Source of the DNA: Fibrella rubiginis
Lineage (GTDB): Bacteria > Bacteroidota > Bacteroidia > Cytophagales > Spirosomataceae
Assembly (NCBI RefSeq): GCF_017353185.1
Contig: NZ_JAFMYV010000012.1
Span: forward strand, 1 to 64,000
DNA length: 64,000 nucleotides
Direction: 5' to 3'
Shown: piece after piece, positions 17,863 to 25,533 of the stretch
Layout of the letters: the number at the start of each line of letters is the position of its first letter
How positions within the stretch are numbered: the stretch's first letter is position 1
The notes under the pieces: generated by a model
Told to the model about the DNA's origin: nothing
The model's input: the letters and a program-made list of their open reading frames with translations, nothing else
Databases searched by the model: none
Position numbers and translations under genes: made by a program

Positions 17863-19044
17863 ATGAATACATCCCTGCAACCTGTTCATTCCCTCACCCG
17901 ACATCTTGCCGTGTTCTTCGGCGATGCCCAGGCGCGGGCGGTGGGGTTGGTGTTTGCCACTGAAAGTATGCTGTTCGGTAGTTGGGTAGCACACATTCCC
18001 CACGTAAAAGACACGCTGCAACTCACCGACGCCCAACTGGGCATGACGCTCTTTGCACTCCCCGCCGGCCTGATCACCATGAACCCGCTAACGGGCTGGC
18101 TTGTGGGTAAGATGGGACAGGTAAATGCCTGTTTCTGGGCCGCAATAGCCTTTTGTGCAGCGTTGCTCATACCTGTCACGGCACCCAACGTCTACGTCCT
18201 CGTGGCTGGTTTGTATGTGGTGGGCCTGTGTAGCGCCCTAATCAACGTGGCGATGAACACCCTGGCTACCGACGTAGAAAAGGCTCGCAACATTGTGATC
18301 ATGTCGTCGTGCCACGGCATGTGGAGCGTAGGCGGCATCATCAGTTCGGTCATCGCGGGCATTGCCATTGCCAACCACGTCCCCCCTGCCCTGCACGTGG
18401 CGAGTATATCGGCATTTGTGCTGCTCTGCACATTTTTAGTCCGGCCCGTTTTGCAATCCATCAAAGTGGTACCGCCCGAAAAGTCGGCGGCCTTCGTGAG
18501 GCCAAACCTCGATCTGCTCCTGATGATTTTTATTGGTCTGGCGGTGGCTATGGGCGAAGGGCTGGCGTTTGACTGGAGCGGTATCTACCTCCGCGACACG
18601 CTCAAAACCAGCAGTCAGGTGGCGGCACTGGGCTTTGGTGCTTTTTCGCTAACCATGACCCTGGGCCGGTTTCTTGGCGACGCCATTATTCCGCGCATCG
18701 GGGCCAAACGCTGGCTGTTGCTGGGTGGACTGATTGCCGCATCGGGGTTGGTGCTGGCGGTGGTTGTTCCCTACGCACCAGTGGCCCTGCTGGGTTTTGC
18801 GCTACTGGGGGCGGGCAGTTCACTGGGCGCACCCATTCTGTATTCGGCAGCGTTGCGGGTGCCGGGCATTGCCCCCGCCGCGGGGCTGGCTACCTTCGCT
18901 ACATTCAGTTTTGTGGGTTTCCTCGCCGGTCCGCCGCTCATCGGGTTTATTGCCGATGCCTTCGGACTGCCGTGGGGTTTGCTGTTCGTCGCCCTGATGT
19001 TGCTCGGTTCGGCTATCGTGAGCCGGTTTGTGAATTTATTTTAA
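17863..19044 (+). CDS. MFS transporter (YbjJ/FucP-like)
   Basis: Inner-membrane permease of 393 residues with about 12 hydrophobic segments. The first loop contains SWVAHIPHVKDTLQLTDAQL and the second helix LITMNPLTGWLVGKMGQ, a pattern of the YbjJ-like branch of the major facilitator superfamily. The start at 17863 follows the leaderless-type promoter. It is divergent from an AraC/cupin regulator, so its substrate may be the ligand of that regulator. No sugar catabolic gene other than the HAD phosphatase follows (57 bp downstream, same strand). Confidence 0.87.
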   Translation: MNTSLQPVHSLTRHLAVFFGDAQARAVGLVFATESMLFGSWVAHIPHVKDTLQLTDAQLGMTLFALPAGLITMNPLTGWLVGKMGQVNACFWAAIAFCAALLIPVTAPNVYVLVAGLYVVGLCSALINVAMNTLATDVEKARNIVIMSSCHGMWSVGGIISSVIAGIAIANHVPPALHVASISAFVLLCTFLVRPVLQSIKVVPPEKSAAFVRPNLDLLLMIFIGLAVAMGEGLAFDWSGIYLRDTLKTSSQVAALGFGAFSLTMTLGRFLGDAIIPRIGAKRWLLLGGLIAASGLVLAVVVPYAPVALLGFALLGAGSSLGAPILYSAALRVPGIAPAAGLATFATFSFVGFLAGPPLIGFIADAFGLPWGLLFVALMLLGSAIVSRFVNLF

Positions 19045-19101
19045 TACAAGTCGATAGTTGTTGCGTGATCACGCTTGCATCGGCAATCGACTCCCTTTCT
19101 T

Positions 19102-19758
19102 ATGCTTAAAGCGGTTATTTTCGATATGGATGGTGTCATTGCCGACACCAACGCGCACCACCAGATTGCCTGGCGGGCCTACTACGAACAACACGGCCGG
19201 ACGCTCTCCGACGCTGAGTTTGTGGAACACATTGCGGGCAAACACAACAACGCCATTGTAGGCCATCTGTTTCCCGGACAAGTTCTTCCCCCCGACGATA
19301 TACACCGGCTGGGCTACGAAAAAGAAGCCCTTTTCCGCGAAATCTATGCGCCCGATATCAAGCCCGTACCTGGATTACCCGCGTTTTTGAGCATGCTGAA
19401 AGCACACGGCATCAAGACCGCTGTGGCTACATCGGCCCCTGTCGAAAACCTTGATTTCGTGATAGACACCCTGCAATTGCGCTCCCTCTTCGACGAGTTA
19501 CTGCACGAAAAACTCGTTACCCGACCCAAACCTGATCCGGAGATTTACCTCAAGGCCATGGCAATGTTGGGGGTGTCGGCAGCAGAGTCGGTCATTTTCG
19601 AAGATTCCATGACAGGTTTGCAAGCCGCCCGTGCAGCCGGTGCACGCGTCATTGGCGTGGCTACTACTCACAGCATCAGCGAGTTAGAGGTATTTACAAA
19701 TGACGCTATCGTTGATTTTACCGAAATGACCTGGGAGCGAGTGTCAAAGGCAGTTTAA
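19102..19758 (+). CDS. HAD-family phosphatase, beta-phosphoglucomutase-like
   Basis: Cytoplasmic HAD hydrolase of 218 residues. Motif I FDMDGVIADT supplies nucleophile Asp8 and acid/base Asp10; motif II is ATSAPVEN, motif III Lys in RPKPDPEIYL, motif IV FEDSMTGLQAARAAG. The helical cap with HHQIAWRAYYEQHG is the beta-PGM/sugar-phosphatase type. Start ATG at 19102 places motif I at the usual distance from the N-terminus. Likely a sugar-phosphate phosphatase or mutase; the exact substrate cannot be read. It may be cotranscribed with the MFS gene. Confidence 0.88.
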   Translation: MLKAVIFDMDGVIADTNAHHQIAWRAYYEQHGRTLSDAEFVEHIAGKHNNAIVGHLFPGQVLPPDDIHRLGYEKEALFREIYAPDIKPVPGLPAFLSMLKAHGIKTAVATSAPVENLDFVIDTLQLRSLFDELLHEKLVTRPKPDPEIYLKAMAMLGVSAAESVIFEDSMTGLQAARAAGARVIGVATTHSISELEVFTNDAIVDFTEMTWERVSKAV

Positions 19759-19775
19759 GGTCCAAGAGTAAAACC

Positions 19776-20258
19776 TTAGACTACCCTCACTGCATCACCT
19801 ACGCGAATGACTCCCCCGCGGATCACCCGTGCGGTGATGCCGCCGTGGCCGCGCAGGGCGTTGTAGCCACCTGCACCGAAGGCCGTTTCCATTTTCGAGC
19901 AGGGGTAGCATTCGCCGGTATATTCCAGTTGCACTTCGTCGCCGATCTGAACTGTCTGGCCTTTGAGTGCCAGCAGATTCAGGCCCGATACTACCAGATT
20001 ACGCCGCGTAAGGGCCGGGTCCAGAGAGGGCCAGCCCATGAAGGAGGCAATGACGGGTAGGTGTTCGGCCTGGAGCAGTGTGACGTGACGCTTGCCATTT
20101 TGGCCGCTGTAATGGTCGCCCGCTAATCCTCCATCCAACTCAACCTTTACTTCCGACAATGAGCTAACGGCTTCATTACGAGCAGGTCTGATACTGATGT
20201 AATCGAGCTTTCCAATGCGCGGAAACACTTCGAACAAATCTTTGATATTGGCAGGCAC
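19776..20258 (-). CDS. MOSC-domain protein
   Basis: Small soluble protein of 160 residues, GTG start at 20258. It is a single MOSC domain: GGLAGDHYSGQNGKRHVTLL, then the RRNLVVSGLNLLALKG segment and the conserved cysteine in GECYPCSKME, followed by GGITARVIRGGVIRVGD. MOSC domains bind sulfur carriers or molybdenum cofactor sulfur and several act with molybdoenzymes. A molybdo-hydroxylase operon (CO dehydrogenase) occurs 25 kb away, but no direct link is visible. Convergent with the HAD gene. Confidence 0.87.
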   Translation of the reverse strand: MPANIKDLFEVFPRIGKLDYISIRPARNEAVSSLSEVKVELDGGLAGDHYSGQNGKRHVTLLQAEHLPVIASFMGWPSLDPALTRRNLVVSGLNLLALKGQTVQIGDEVQLEYTGECYPCSKMETAFGAGGYNALRGHGGITARVIRGGVIRVGDAVRVV

Positions 20259-20279
20259 GGGAAGTAGTTTGCTATTATT

Positions 20280-20355
20280 AGTTTACCGTTTTCCGTTACT
20301 TCATTAGCGTAGACTGTTCCAGGGTTAAGCAACAGAAAACGGTATACAGTAAACT
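20280..20355. repeat. Imperfect inverted repeat of TTTACCGTTTTC words
   Basis: AGTTTACCGTTTTCCGTTAC (20280-20299) matches the complement of 20329-20355, with a six- to seven-base offset caused by an extra TGTATA-like word in the right arm. It lies between two minus-strand genes. Confidence 0.7.
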
Positions 20356-20361
20356 TTGTTC

Positions 20362-20808
20362 TTACACCGATGGGACAAACTCCAGATTAACGTCGGTTTT
20401 GACATTATTAATCGTGGTGTTCTGACGGAGAATCAGTTTGGTACGGCTCAACTCGATGATGGGGAAGATGCCTTTGAAACCCGTCACGTCAACGTCGAGG
20501 CCCTGGTAGTCCTGGGTCAGTTTCCAGCTACCCGCGTTAATGATCTGCTTGGTGTTACGGTCGATAGCGCGGGCAATGTTAGCCTCGGTAAACTGGATGT
20601 CGATAAAGTTGAGCGCCAGGGCCGACACACCAAGCTGATTTACGGGTACAACCGTGCCGTCATCGGCTCTGGTGATGCGTTCCATGCGCCATTTATTAGC
20701 TACCAGCACATCGGCGCGGGCAGCGGAGGGGGTCTGAATGGTGTCGTCCTTTTTGCAGGCGGCCAGACCTGCGAAACAAAAAAAGGCCAGAAAAAGTAGC
20801 GTGCGCAT
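20362..20808 (-). CDS. Small lipoprotein, lipocalin-like
   Basis: Envelope lipoprotein of 148 residues. The signal ends in GLAAC with Cys18 followed by KKDD, typical of Bacteroidota lipoproteins. The mature part has W-R-M-E-R-I at about residue 40, the start of a lipocalin-like beta barrel pattern, GSWKLTQDYQGLDV in the middle and a beta-rich end. I do not recognise a specific family. The role is unknown. Confidence 0.68.
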   Translation of the reverse strand: MRTLLFLAFFCFAGLAACKKDDTIQTPSAARADVLVANKWRMERITRADDGTVVPVNQLGVSALALNFIDIQFTEANIARAIDRNTKQIINAGSWKLTQDYQGLDVDVTGFKGIFPIIELSRTKLILRQNTTINNVKTDVNLEFVPSV

Positions 20809-20866
20809 GGGTTGAGCGTTTGTTGTAGAAAACGAATTAACAACGCTTTGGTTGTATATTCACTTT

Positions 20867-21454
20867 ATGGCACGCCTGAACTACCCCAACCGGTCGCTTC
20901 GTCAGTGGCCCTTCCGTCCAACGCGCTGGCTGTTGCTGGGCGTGGGTGCGTGGCTAAACGCCTGCGCACCAACTGCTCCCGTTCATACCCACCGCGCCGC
21001 CGATGACTCGGAATATTACGTGCAGGCTGTTCCCGACGACATCATCAATCGCCGTATTCTGCCCGACCCCATCGGTGGGCTTGGCCACAGCAACGACCCG
21101 CAGTTGCGCGTGACGGACATGCGGCTCACAGCGCAGTATACTGTGCTTTACCTCACCTTCGACCACACGGCGGCAGGGTTTGGTAACAACGCGGGCACCG
21201 AAATCTCCATTGATCCAAAAGCGAAGCTGCTCGCCCCCGACGGCAAAAGTACGTTTGCATTCGTAAAGGCTGAAGGCATACCGCTTTCACCGGAGAGCCG
21301 CAAAGTAGAGGCGAATGATAAAGTGAAATTTGTGCTTTACTTCGAGCGATTGACACCCGGTATAGAAGAATTTGCTCTCTATGAAGGCGAAGATACCTCC
21401 ACGCTCAGCTTCTGGCGCGTAACCGATATGCACATCGAGAATCCGGAGAACTAA
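20867..21454 (+). CDS. Lipoprotein paralogous to the N-terminal domain of the OmpA lipoprotein
   Basis: Predicted lipoprotein of 195 residues; ATG at 20867 is the only start leaving a plausible signal, ending WLNAC with Cys33. The mature domain (about 65-195) aligns with residues 60-185 of the OmpA protein at 61-1350: shared order is VxDxxLTxxYTxLYLT, a KLLAPDG/RLVAANG turn, FxFVKAxxIPxxP, and a VYFERL/LYFERL strand followed by xxGxExFxLxE. No OmpA domain is attached here. It may be a stand-alone version of the same sensor or binding module. Function unknown. Confidence 0.75.
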   Translation: MARLNYPNRSLRQWPFRPTRWLLLGVGAWLNACAPTAPVHTHRAADDSEYYVQAVPDDIINRRILPDPIGGLGHSNDPQLRVTDMRLTAQYTVLYLTFDHTAAGFGNNAGTEISIDPKAKLLAPDGKSTFAFVKAEGIPLSPESRKVEANDKVKFVLYFERLTPGIEEFALYEGEDTSTLSFWRVTDMHIENPEN

Positions 21455-21525
21455 GGAAGTTTAAGGTTTAATAGCCAACTTTAGAAGGGGTCGCCTAGAC
21501 CCTGGCCATTGAACCTTAAACTCCC
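21455..21525. repeat. Inverted repeat GGAAGTTTAAGGTT between convergent genes
   Basis: The arms 21455-21477 and 21503-21525 are 23 nt with three mismatches. The right arm ends at the first base of the MarR stop codon. It may terminate both convergent genes but belongs to the TTTAAGG-word class of the dispersed family. Confidence 0.85.
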
Positions 21526-21986
21526 TATTCCGCTGCGCTAAATTTTTCAGCGGCGGCGATAATCTGTCTGGTTAACTGAATAGCTTCCTCTTCGCCGAGA
21601 CTGTTGGCAAATTTAGCCCAGTTTTCCTGCCAGGCCGTAGCTACAGCCGGTGCCAGCACCTGCCCGGCGTCGGTGGCAAACACCAGTGTGCGCTTGCCTT
21701 CTGGTTGTCGGCGCACCAGCCCCTTTCCTTCCAGCTTTTCAATCAGCCTTGTAATCGTCGATGGCGACAAAAACAGCGTTTCGCTGAGTGCCGTTGGCGT
21801 TTGCCCCGGCTGTTCGGCTACTTCGTTGAGCAAATACGCGTGTGAATAAGACAGCCCCAGCTTGGCAAATTCGGCATCACCAATGACCGTTACCGCCCGT
21901 GCCAGTGCATTGGCCGCAAAGAGCAAACAGGCCCCATAGCGCGAGGTAGATGCAGCAGGTGAAACAAGGGGGTTGGCAGTTTCCAT
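21525..21986 (-). CDS. MarR-family regulator
   Basis: Winged-helix regulator of 153 residues; ATG at 21986 preferred over a TTG two codons upstream. The DNA-binding region includes TPTALSETLFLSPSTITRLI (recognition helix) and the wing RRQPEGKRTLVFATDAG. It lies about 40 bp downstream of the ctlX-like gene in the same direction, so it could be cotranscribed with the two guanidino-hydrolase genes and regulate them; this is an inference from position only. Confidence 0.88.
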   Translation of the reverse strand: METANPLVSPAASTSRYGACLLFAANALARAVTVIGDAEFAKLGLSYSHAYLLNEVAEQPGQTPTALSETLFLSPSTITRLIEKLEGKGLVRRQPEGKRTLVFATDAGQVLAPAVATAWQENWAKFANSLGEEEAIQLTRQIIAAAEKFSAAE

Positions 21987-22026
21987 GGTCAATTAACAAG
22001 CCGACTGGCGTTGTAGTTGCACTACG

Positions 22027-22956
22027 CTACTTAAGCGGTAGGTGAACTTCGGCCATCATACACCGGGCCGATCCTCCCCCATTCGCTTCAATGGCCGACA
22101 GGTCGAAGGCCTGCAAGGTAGCGTAATCATCGAGTACGTCAATCTGTTTTTCTGTCAGTGAGTTGAGTGCCCGTTTTGACATCACAAGCAGCTTTTGCCC
22201 GCGCGTAGTCTGCACCTGCAGCATGTTTCCGGCAAAGGCGTTCATCTGTTCCAGCGTGATCTCCACGATGCGTTTGTTCAACCCTTCCAGCGCCTGACGA
22301 ACCATGAGGCGCTCATCGAGGTCGGTGATAGCCTGCAGGCAGATCACCACAAACGTGTCGCCGATGGACATGAGCACGTTGGTGTGGTACACCGCCTTGC
22401 CGGTCTGGTCTACTGCCCGGAAGGCCACCGTCTGGTAGCCCGTTCGCTGCCGAAACTCGGCCAGTGCGTCAATATCAGTGCGGGGCGAGAGGCAGGCGAA
22501 GGCAATGCGGTGCATCCGGTCGAGAACCATGCTGCCCGTGCCTTCAAGGTATTTTCCCTCATTTTCAAAGTGAGTCAGGTCTACCACCTTCGATACGTGA
22601 AAGCGTTGCGCCAAATCATCAATAATGTCCTGTCGACGTTCCAGACGGCGATTTTCGGCCTGCATAGGATACAGTACCACCGTGCCGCTGTAGTGAAACG
22701 ACACCCAGTTGTTGGGAAAAATAGAGTCGGGCGTGTGCGGATCAGCGGTGTCATCGTAGACCATGACATCTACCCCCGACGCCCGCAGTTGGCGTACCAT
22801 TTCGTCGAACTCGCGCTGCGCTTCGGCCTGCGCTAGTTCAGACGGTTGCCCGGCCAGTGTGGTATCCTGGAACGCGTTCGAAGCGGCGGTCTGGTCGTTG
22901 AACCCAAACCGCACGGGCCGAATCATGAGAATGCGTGAGGTAGTTTGTGATTGCAT
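22027..22956 (-). CDS. ctlX: Citrulline/arginine hydrolase-like protein of the amidinotransferase superfamily (CtlX type)
   Basis: Soluble beta/alpha propeller enzyme of 309 residues. The N-terminal MIRPVRFGFNDQTAASN and the C-terminal GGGSARCMMAEVHLP match proteins annotated as citrulline-utilization hydrolase CtlX; the Cys in ARCM is the expected nucleophile and His in VYHTNVLMSIGD the partner. Members hydrolyse the ureido or guanidino group. It is 68 bp downstream of an arginine-deiminase-like gene, together suggesting a short arginine-to-citrulline-to-ornithine degradation route. No carbamate kinase or transporter gene is adjacent. Confidence 0.82.
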   Translation of the reverse strand: MQSQTTSRILMIRPVRFGFNDQTAASNAFQDTTLAGQPSELAQAEAQREFDEMVRQLRASGVDVMVYDDTADPHTPDSIFPNNWVSFHYSGTVVLYPMQAENRRLERRQDIIDDLAQRFHVSKVVDLTHFENEGKYLEGTGSMVLDRMHRIAFACLSPRTDIDALAEFRQRTGYQTVAFRAVDQTGKAVYHTNVLMSIGDTFVVICLQAITDLDERLMVRQALEGLNKRIVEITLEQMNAFAGNMLQVQTTRGQKLLVMSKRALNSLTEKQIDVLDDYATLQAFDLSAIEANGGGSARCMMAEVHLPLK

Positions 22957-23024
22957 ATCGGTTGTAATCTTGTGCTTAAAAATACAAAAACTAAAGAGTG
23001 GCGTAACACAGGCCGAAGTCTGCG

Positions 23025-24494
23025 TTACGACTTTACGGTATCCCTTAGCAGGGGCAAACTCATGCAGTGACTACCGCCTCTTGCCCGGCTCAGTTCCGCC
23101 GAAGGCAGCATGATGAAGGTATTTTCAACCGTGTCCGGCCACGATTCGCCCCGCTCGAAGCGATCCAGAATGGCGGCAGCGGTGATGACCTCAAAACCGG
23201 CTTCGCGGAAAGCCTGCGCCGTTTTGTCGTTGCGGTCATAGCCCACTACCACGCCATCTTTCAGGGCCAGGAGGTTGCAGGAGTCTGTCCACTGTTCGCG
23301 GGCTCCAAAGGGAAATTCGTTGTTACCTGAATAAATAAACTGCACAGGTTCAGTGGCGCCCAATTCATGCTGGCTGATGTCAGTTAGCAGGTCTTCGAGA
23401 TTGTCGATAGTGACAGGTTTCTGTTCCTGCCCCTTTGTGAACTGAAGGATTTTTAGGTCTTCCGACAAATCTTTGGGCGCGAAAAAATGCATTACGTCAC
23501 GCTTTTTTGCCTCATCGCCGGTGCGGGCCAATGAGCCCAGCAGCACCCAGACATTGCGCTTTACCTGCGTAAAAATTGTGTCTATGTGCATATAATCGCG
23601 CTTTTTTGGAATCTTCACAATCGTCAGCTTGTCAACTACGCCTTTCTCAAATACCAGCCGCATCACCTGCTGCGCGGCATAGAGTGTAGTGCGTTCGCTA
23701 CAGCCAATGATCAGGTGCCGGGGCGCAATCATCATCACGTCGCCGCCTTCCAGTGTGGCGCGGGTGAGGTCATGTGCCACCTCGCTGTCGGGCAGGAGAA
23801 AGCTATGTTCGTTGTCGGGAATCTCGATGATTTTGTCGCGATAATCAGCAAATATCGGGTGGTTGAAAAAGATATACTGGGCCAGCAGCGCCTCGCGGGT
23901 CCGGGCCTGTTTGGCAGGTTTGTTGAGCAGAATATGGTCGTTGATGACAATGCCGATGTCTCGCGTGAAAATGAAGTTAGGCAGGGGGGCAAACAGCATT
24001 GTCTTGTCGGGTAATGAACCCGAAATCAGGATCTTGGCCAGTTCTGTAGGGCTAAACTGATTGATGTTGAACTGGGTCTGAAATGAGGTTCGTTCAATCC
24101 CGCAGATAACGGCAATGAGCTTGGTACGAATGCTTTCGCTGGTTAAAATATCAGACAGAAGGCACTGAATATCAACTACTTTATCAGAAGCAAAATAATC
24201 AGCATGGTCGGGTTTGAAGAAGCCCCTGTCGGTGCCGGGTGCCAGGGCTTCTACACGTCCCTTTATTTTGTCAGGGTCAAGAAAATAGAGCAGCAGTTTC
24301 ACGTAGAAATCATACTCGTCACGCCGCATCATGTCGAGGTTCACGATATCTTCGAAGAGCCAGTCCTGAGCTTTGGAAGGGACCACTTTGCCTAACCCCC
24401 GGTCGGGGCTGTGAATGAGCAGGCGGCGGAGCGTACCGATTTCGGACGAAACGTGAATCTGGTTAATAGCAACGGGGATGTCCTGGGCAAGCAT
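23025..24494 (-). CDS. Arginine deiminase-like protein
   Basis: Guanidino-group-modifying enzyme of about 489 residues (ATG at 24494 preferred; a 29-residue longer form is possible from the upstream start). Landmarks of the arginine deiminase family are LRRLLIHSPDRG near the N-terminus, FTRDIGIVIND, LEGGDVMMI, HIDTIFTQ and the C-terminal RGGSHCMSLP with the nucleophilic Cys. It is longer than classical ArcA (about 410 residues) because of a helical region after residue 40. It leads a probable operon with ctlX and the MarR gene. Conversion of arginine to citrulline is probable, not proven. Confidence 0.82.
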   Translation of the reverse strand: MLAQDIPVAINQIHVSSEIGTLRRLLIHSPDRGLGKVVPSKAQDWLFEDIVNLDMMRRDEYDFYVKLLLYFLDPDKIKGRVEALAPGTDRGFFKPDHADYFASDKVVDIQCLLSDILTSESIRTKLIAVICGIERTSFQTQFNINQFSPTELAKILISGSLPDKTMLFAPLPNFIFTRDIGIVINDHILLNKPAKQARTREALLAQYIFFNHPIFADYRDKIIEIPDNEHSFLLPDSEVAHDLTRATLEGGDVMMIAPRHLIIGCSERTTLYAAQQVMRLVFEKGVVDKLTIVKIPKKRDYMHIDTIFTQVKRNVWVLLGSLARTGDEAKKRDVMHFFAPKDLSEDLKILQFTKGQEQKPVTIDNLEDLLTDISQHELGATEPVQFIYSGNNEFPFGAREQWTDSCNLLALKDGVVVGYDRNDKTAQAFREAGFEVITAAAILDRFERGESWPDTVENTFIMLPSAELSRARGGSHCMSLPLLRDTVKS

Positions 24495-24657
24495 ATGTTG
24501 GGTACGTTGGAAAATCGCAAGGTACGGCGGAAAGCGTTTGTAACGGTCTGCCGACAGGGCCTTGCCGGGGCGGTTTATCATTCGGAATTTGGCAGGATAA
24601 TTGCTCGAATTACGTGTTTATACGGATATTTGCGGGGATGGATGTAGCCGTATTTTC

Positions 24658-24687
24658 TTTGTCCTATCGTATAAATTACTACTTTTG
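24658..24687 (+). promoter_or_regulatory. Complete Bacteroidota promoter: TTTG, 18-nt spacer, TACTTTTG
   Basis: TTTG at 24658-24661 and TACTTTTG at 24680-24687 are separated by 18 nt, close to the established -33/-7 spacing. The ATG at 24710 follows after 22 nt. It drives the coiled-coil protein and probably the TonB receptor. Confidence 0.7.
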
Positions 24688-24709
24688 TATAAGTATAAAT
24701 CCTTTTTGT

Positions 24710-25522
24710 ATGCACCTTATGCAAATTAGATGGGTGACAGTTATCTTGTTGCAACTGGCTACCCTACCCCTTTTTGCTCAATCACCCACCCCAGACCAAT
24801 CGGAAGCTGATGCCAAACTTATCGAGTCGCAACGGGAGCGCATTAACACGTTGCAACAGCAACAGACCGCGCTGCGCAACCGGCTACGACAGGAAGAACG
24901 CCGAAGCCGACAGGCCGAGGAACGGCTGGTGGTAACGGAGAAAACCATCGAAAGCCGTAACGACTCCATCGGCCGGTACATTCAGGTGATAAGCGATCTG
25001 AACGGGCGGCTCTCACAAATGCAGCTTGCCCAGCGCGAGGCCGAAGCAGCCCGCACCCGTATCGAAGTGATCCGCGATACAGCCCTGGCCAAAGTCGCTC
25101 GGCTCACCTACGAGCGCAATCTGCTGACCATCCCCGACCTGATTCGGATTTACCGGGTTACTCCTGCCGAAACGCAGGCCGTTCTGATTCGAAACCTCAA
25201 TCAGGCTGAATCAGAATTCCAGTATAGTGTCGATTCCACGGCCAGCGAACTCAAAATTATCCGCCACTTCGACGGTCAGACCGAAGCCTGGTGGGTGTTC
25301 GACAAAACGGTAGATACCATACTTGAACTGACTCTGCAGTTCAAACGTGATCGATTCGACCGGAAGCGTACGCTGGTGTTTGCCAATTCGCGTCTGTTGC
25401 AAAAGACCCGCTACAGCAACAAGCCGTTTGAGGAGCAGACCGATAGCGAAAAAATCGCCCTTTATCGCGACAAAACCCTGAAACTGCTGGAGGGCAATCT
25501 CCGCAGATTTTCTGACAAATAA
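24710..25522 (+). CDS. Exported coiled-coil protein upstream of TonB receptor
   Basis: Periplasmic protein of 270 residues. The ATG at 24710 follows a good promoter and begins a signal peptide ending LPLFAQ. Residues about 25-130 are a long Gln/Arg/Glu-rich coiled coil with heptads (QQQQTALRNRLRQEERRSRQ region). The C-terminal half is a globular, mixed domain that I do not recognise. It ends 11 bp before the TonB-dependent receptor gene, so the two are probably cotranscribed; it could be a periplasmic adaptor or trunk around that receptor. This is inference from position. Confidence 0.78.
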   Translation: MHLMQIRWVTVILLQLATLPLFAQSPTPDQSEADAKLIESQRERINTLQQQQTALRNRLRQEERRSRQAEERLVVTEKTIESRNDSIGRYIQVISDLNGRLSQMQLAQREAEAARTRIEVIRDTALAKVARLTYERNLLTIPDLIRIYRVTPAETQAVLIRNLNQAESEFQYSVDSTASELKIIRHFDGQTEAWWVFDKTVDTILELTLQFKRDRFDRKRTLVFANSRLLQKTRYSNKPFEEQTDSEKIALYRDKTLKLLEGNLRRFSDK

Positions 25523-25533
25523 CCCCTGCTGGC

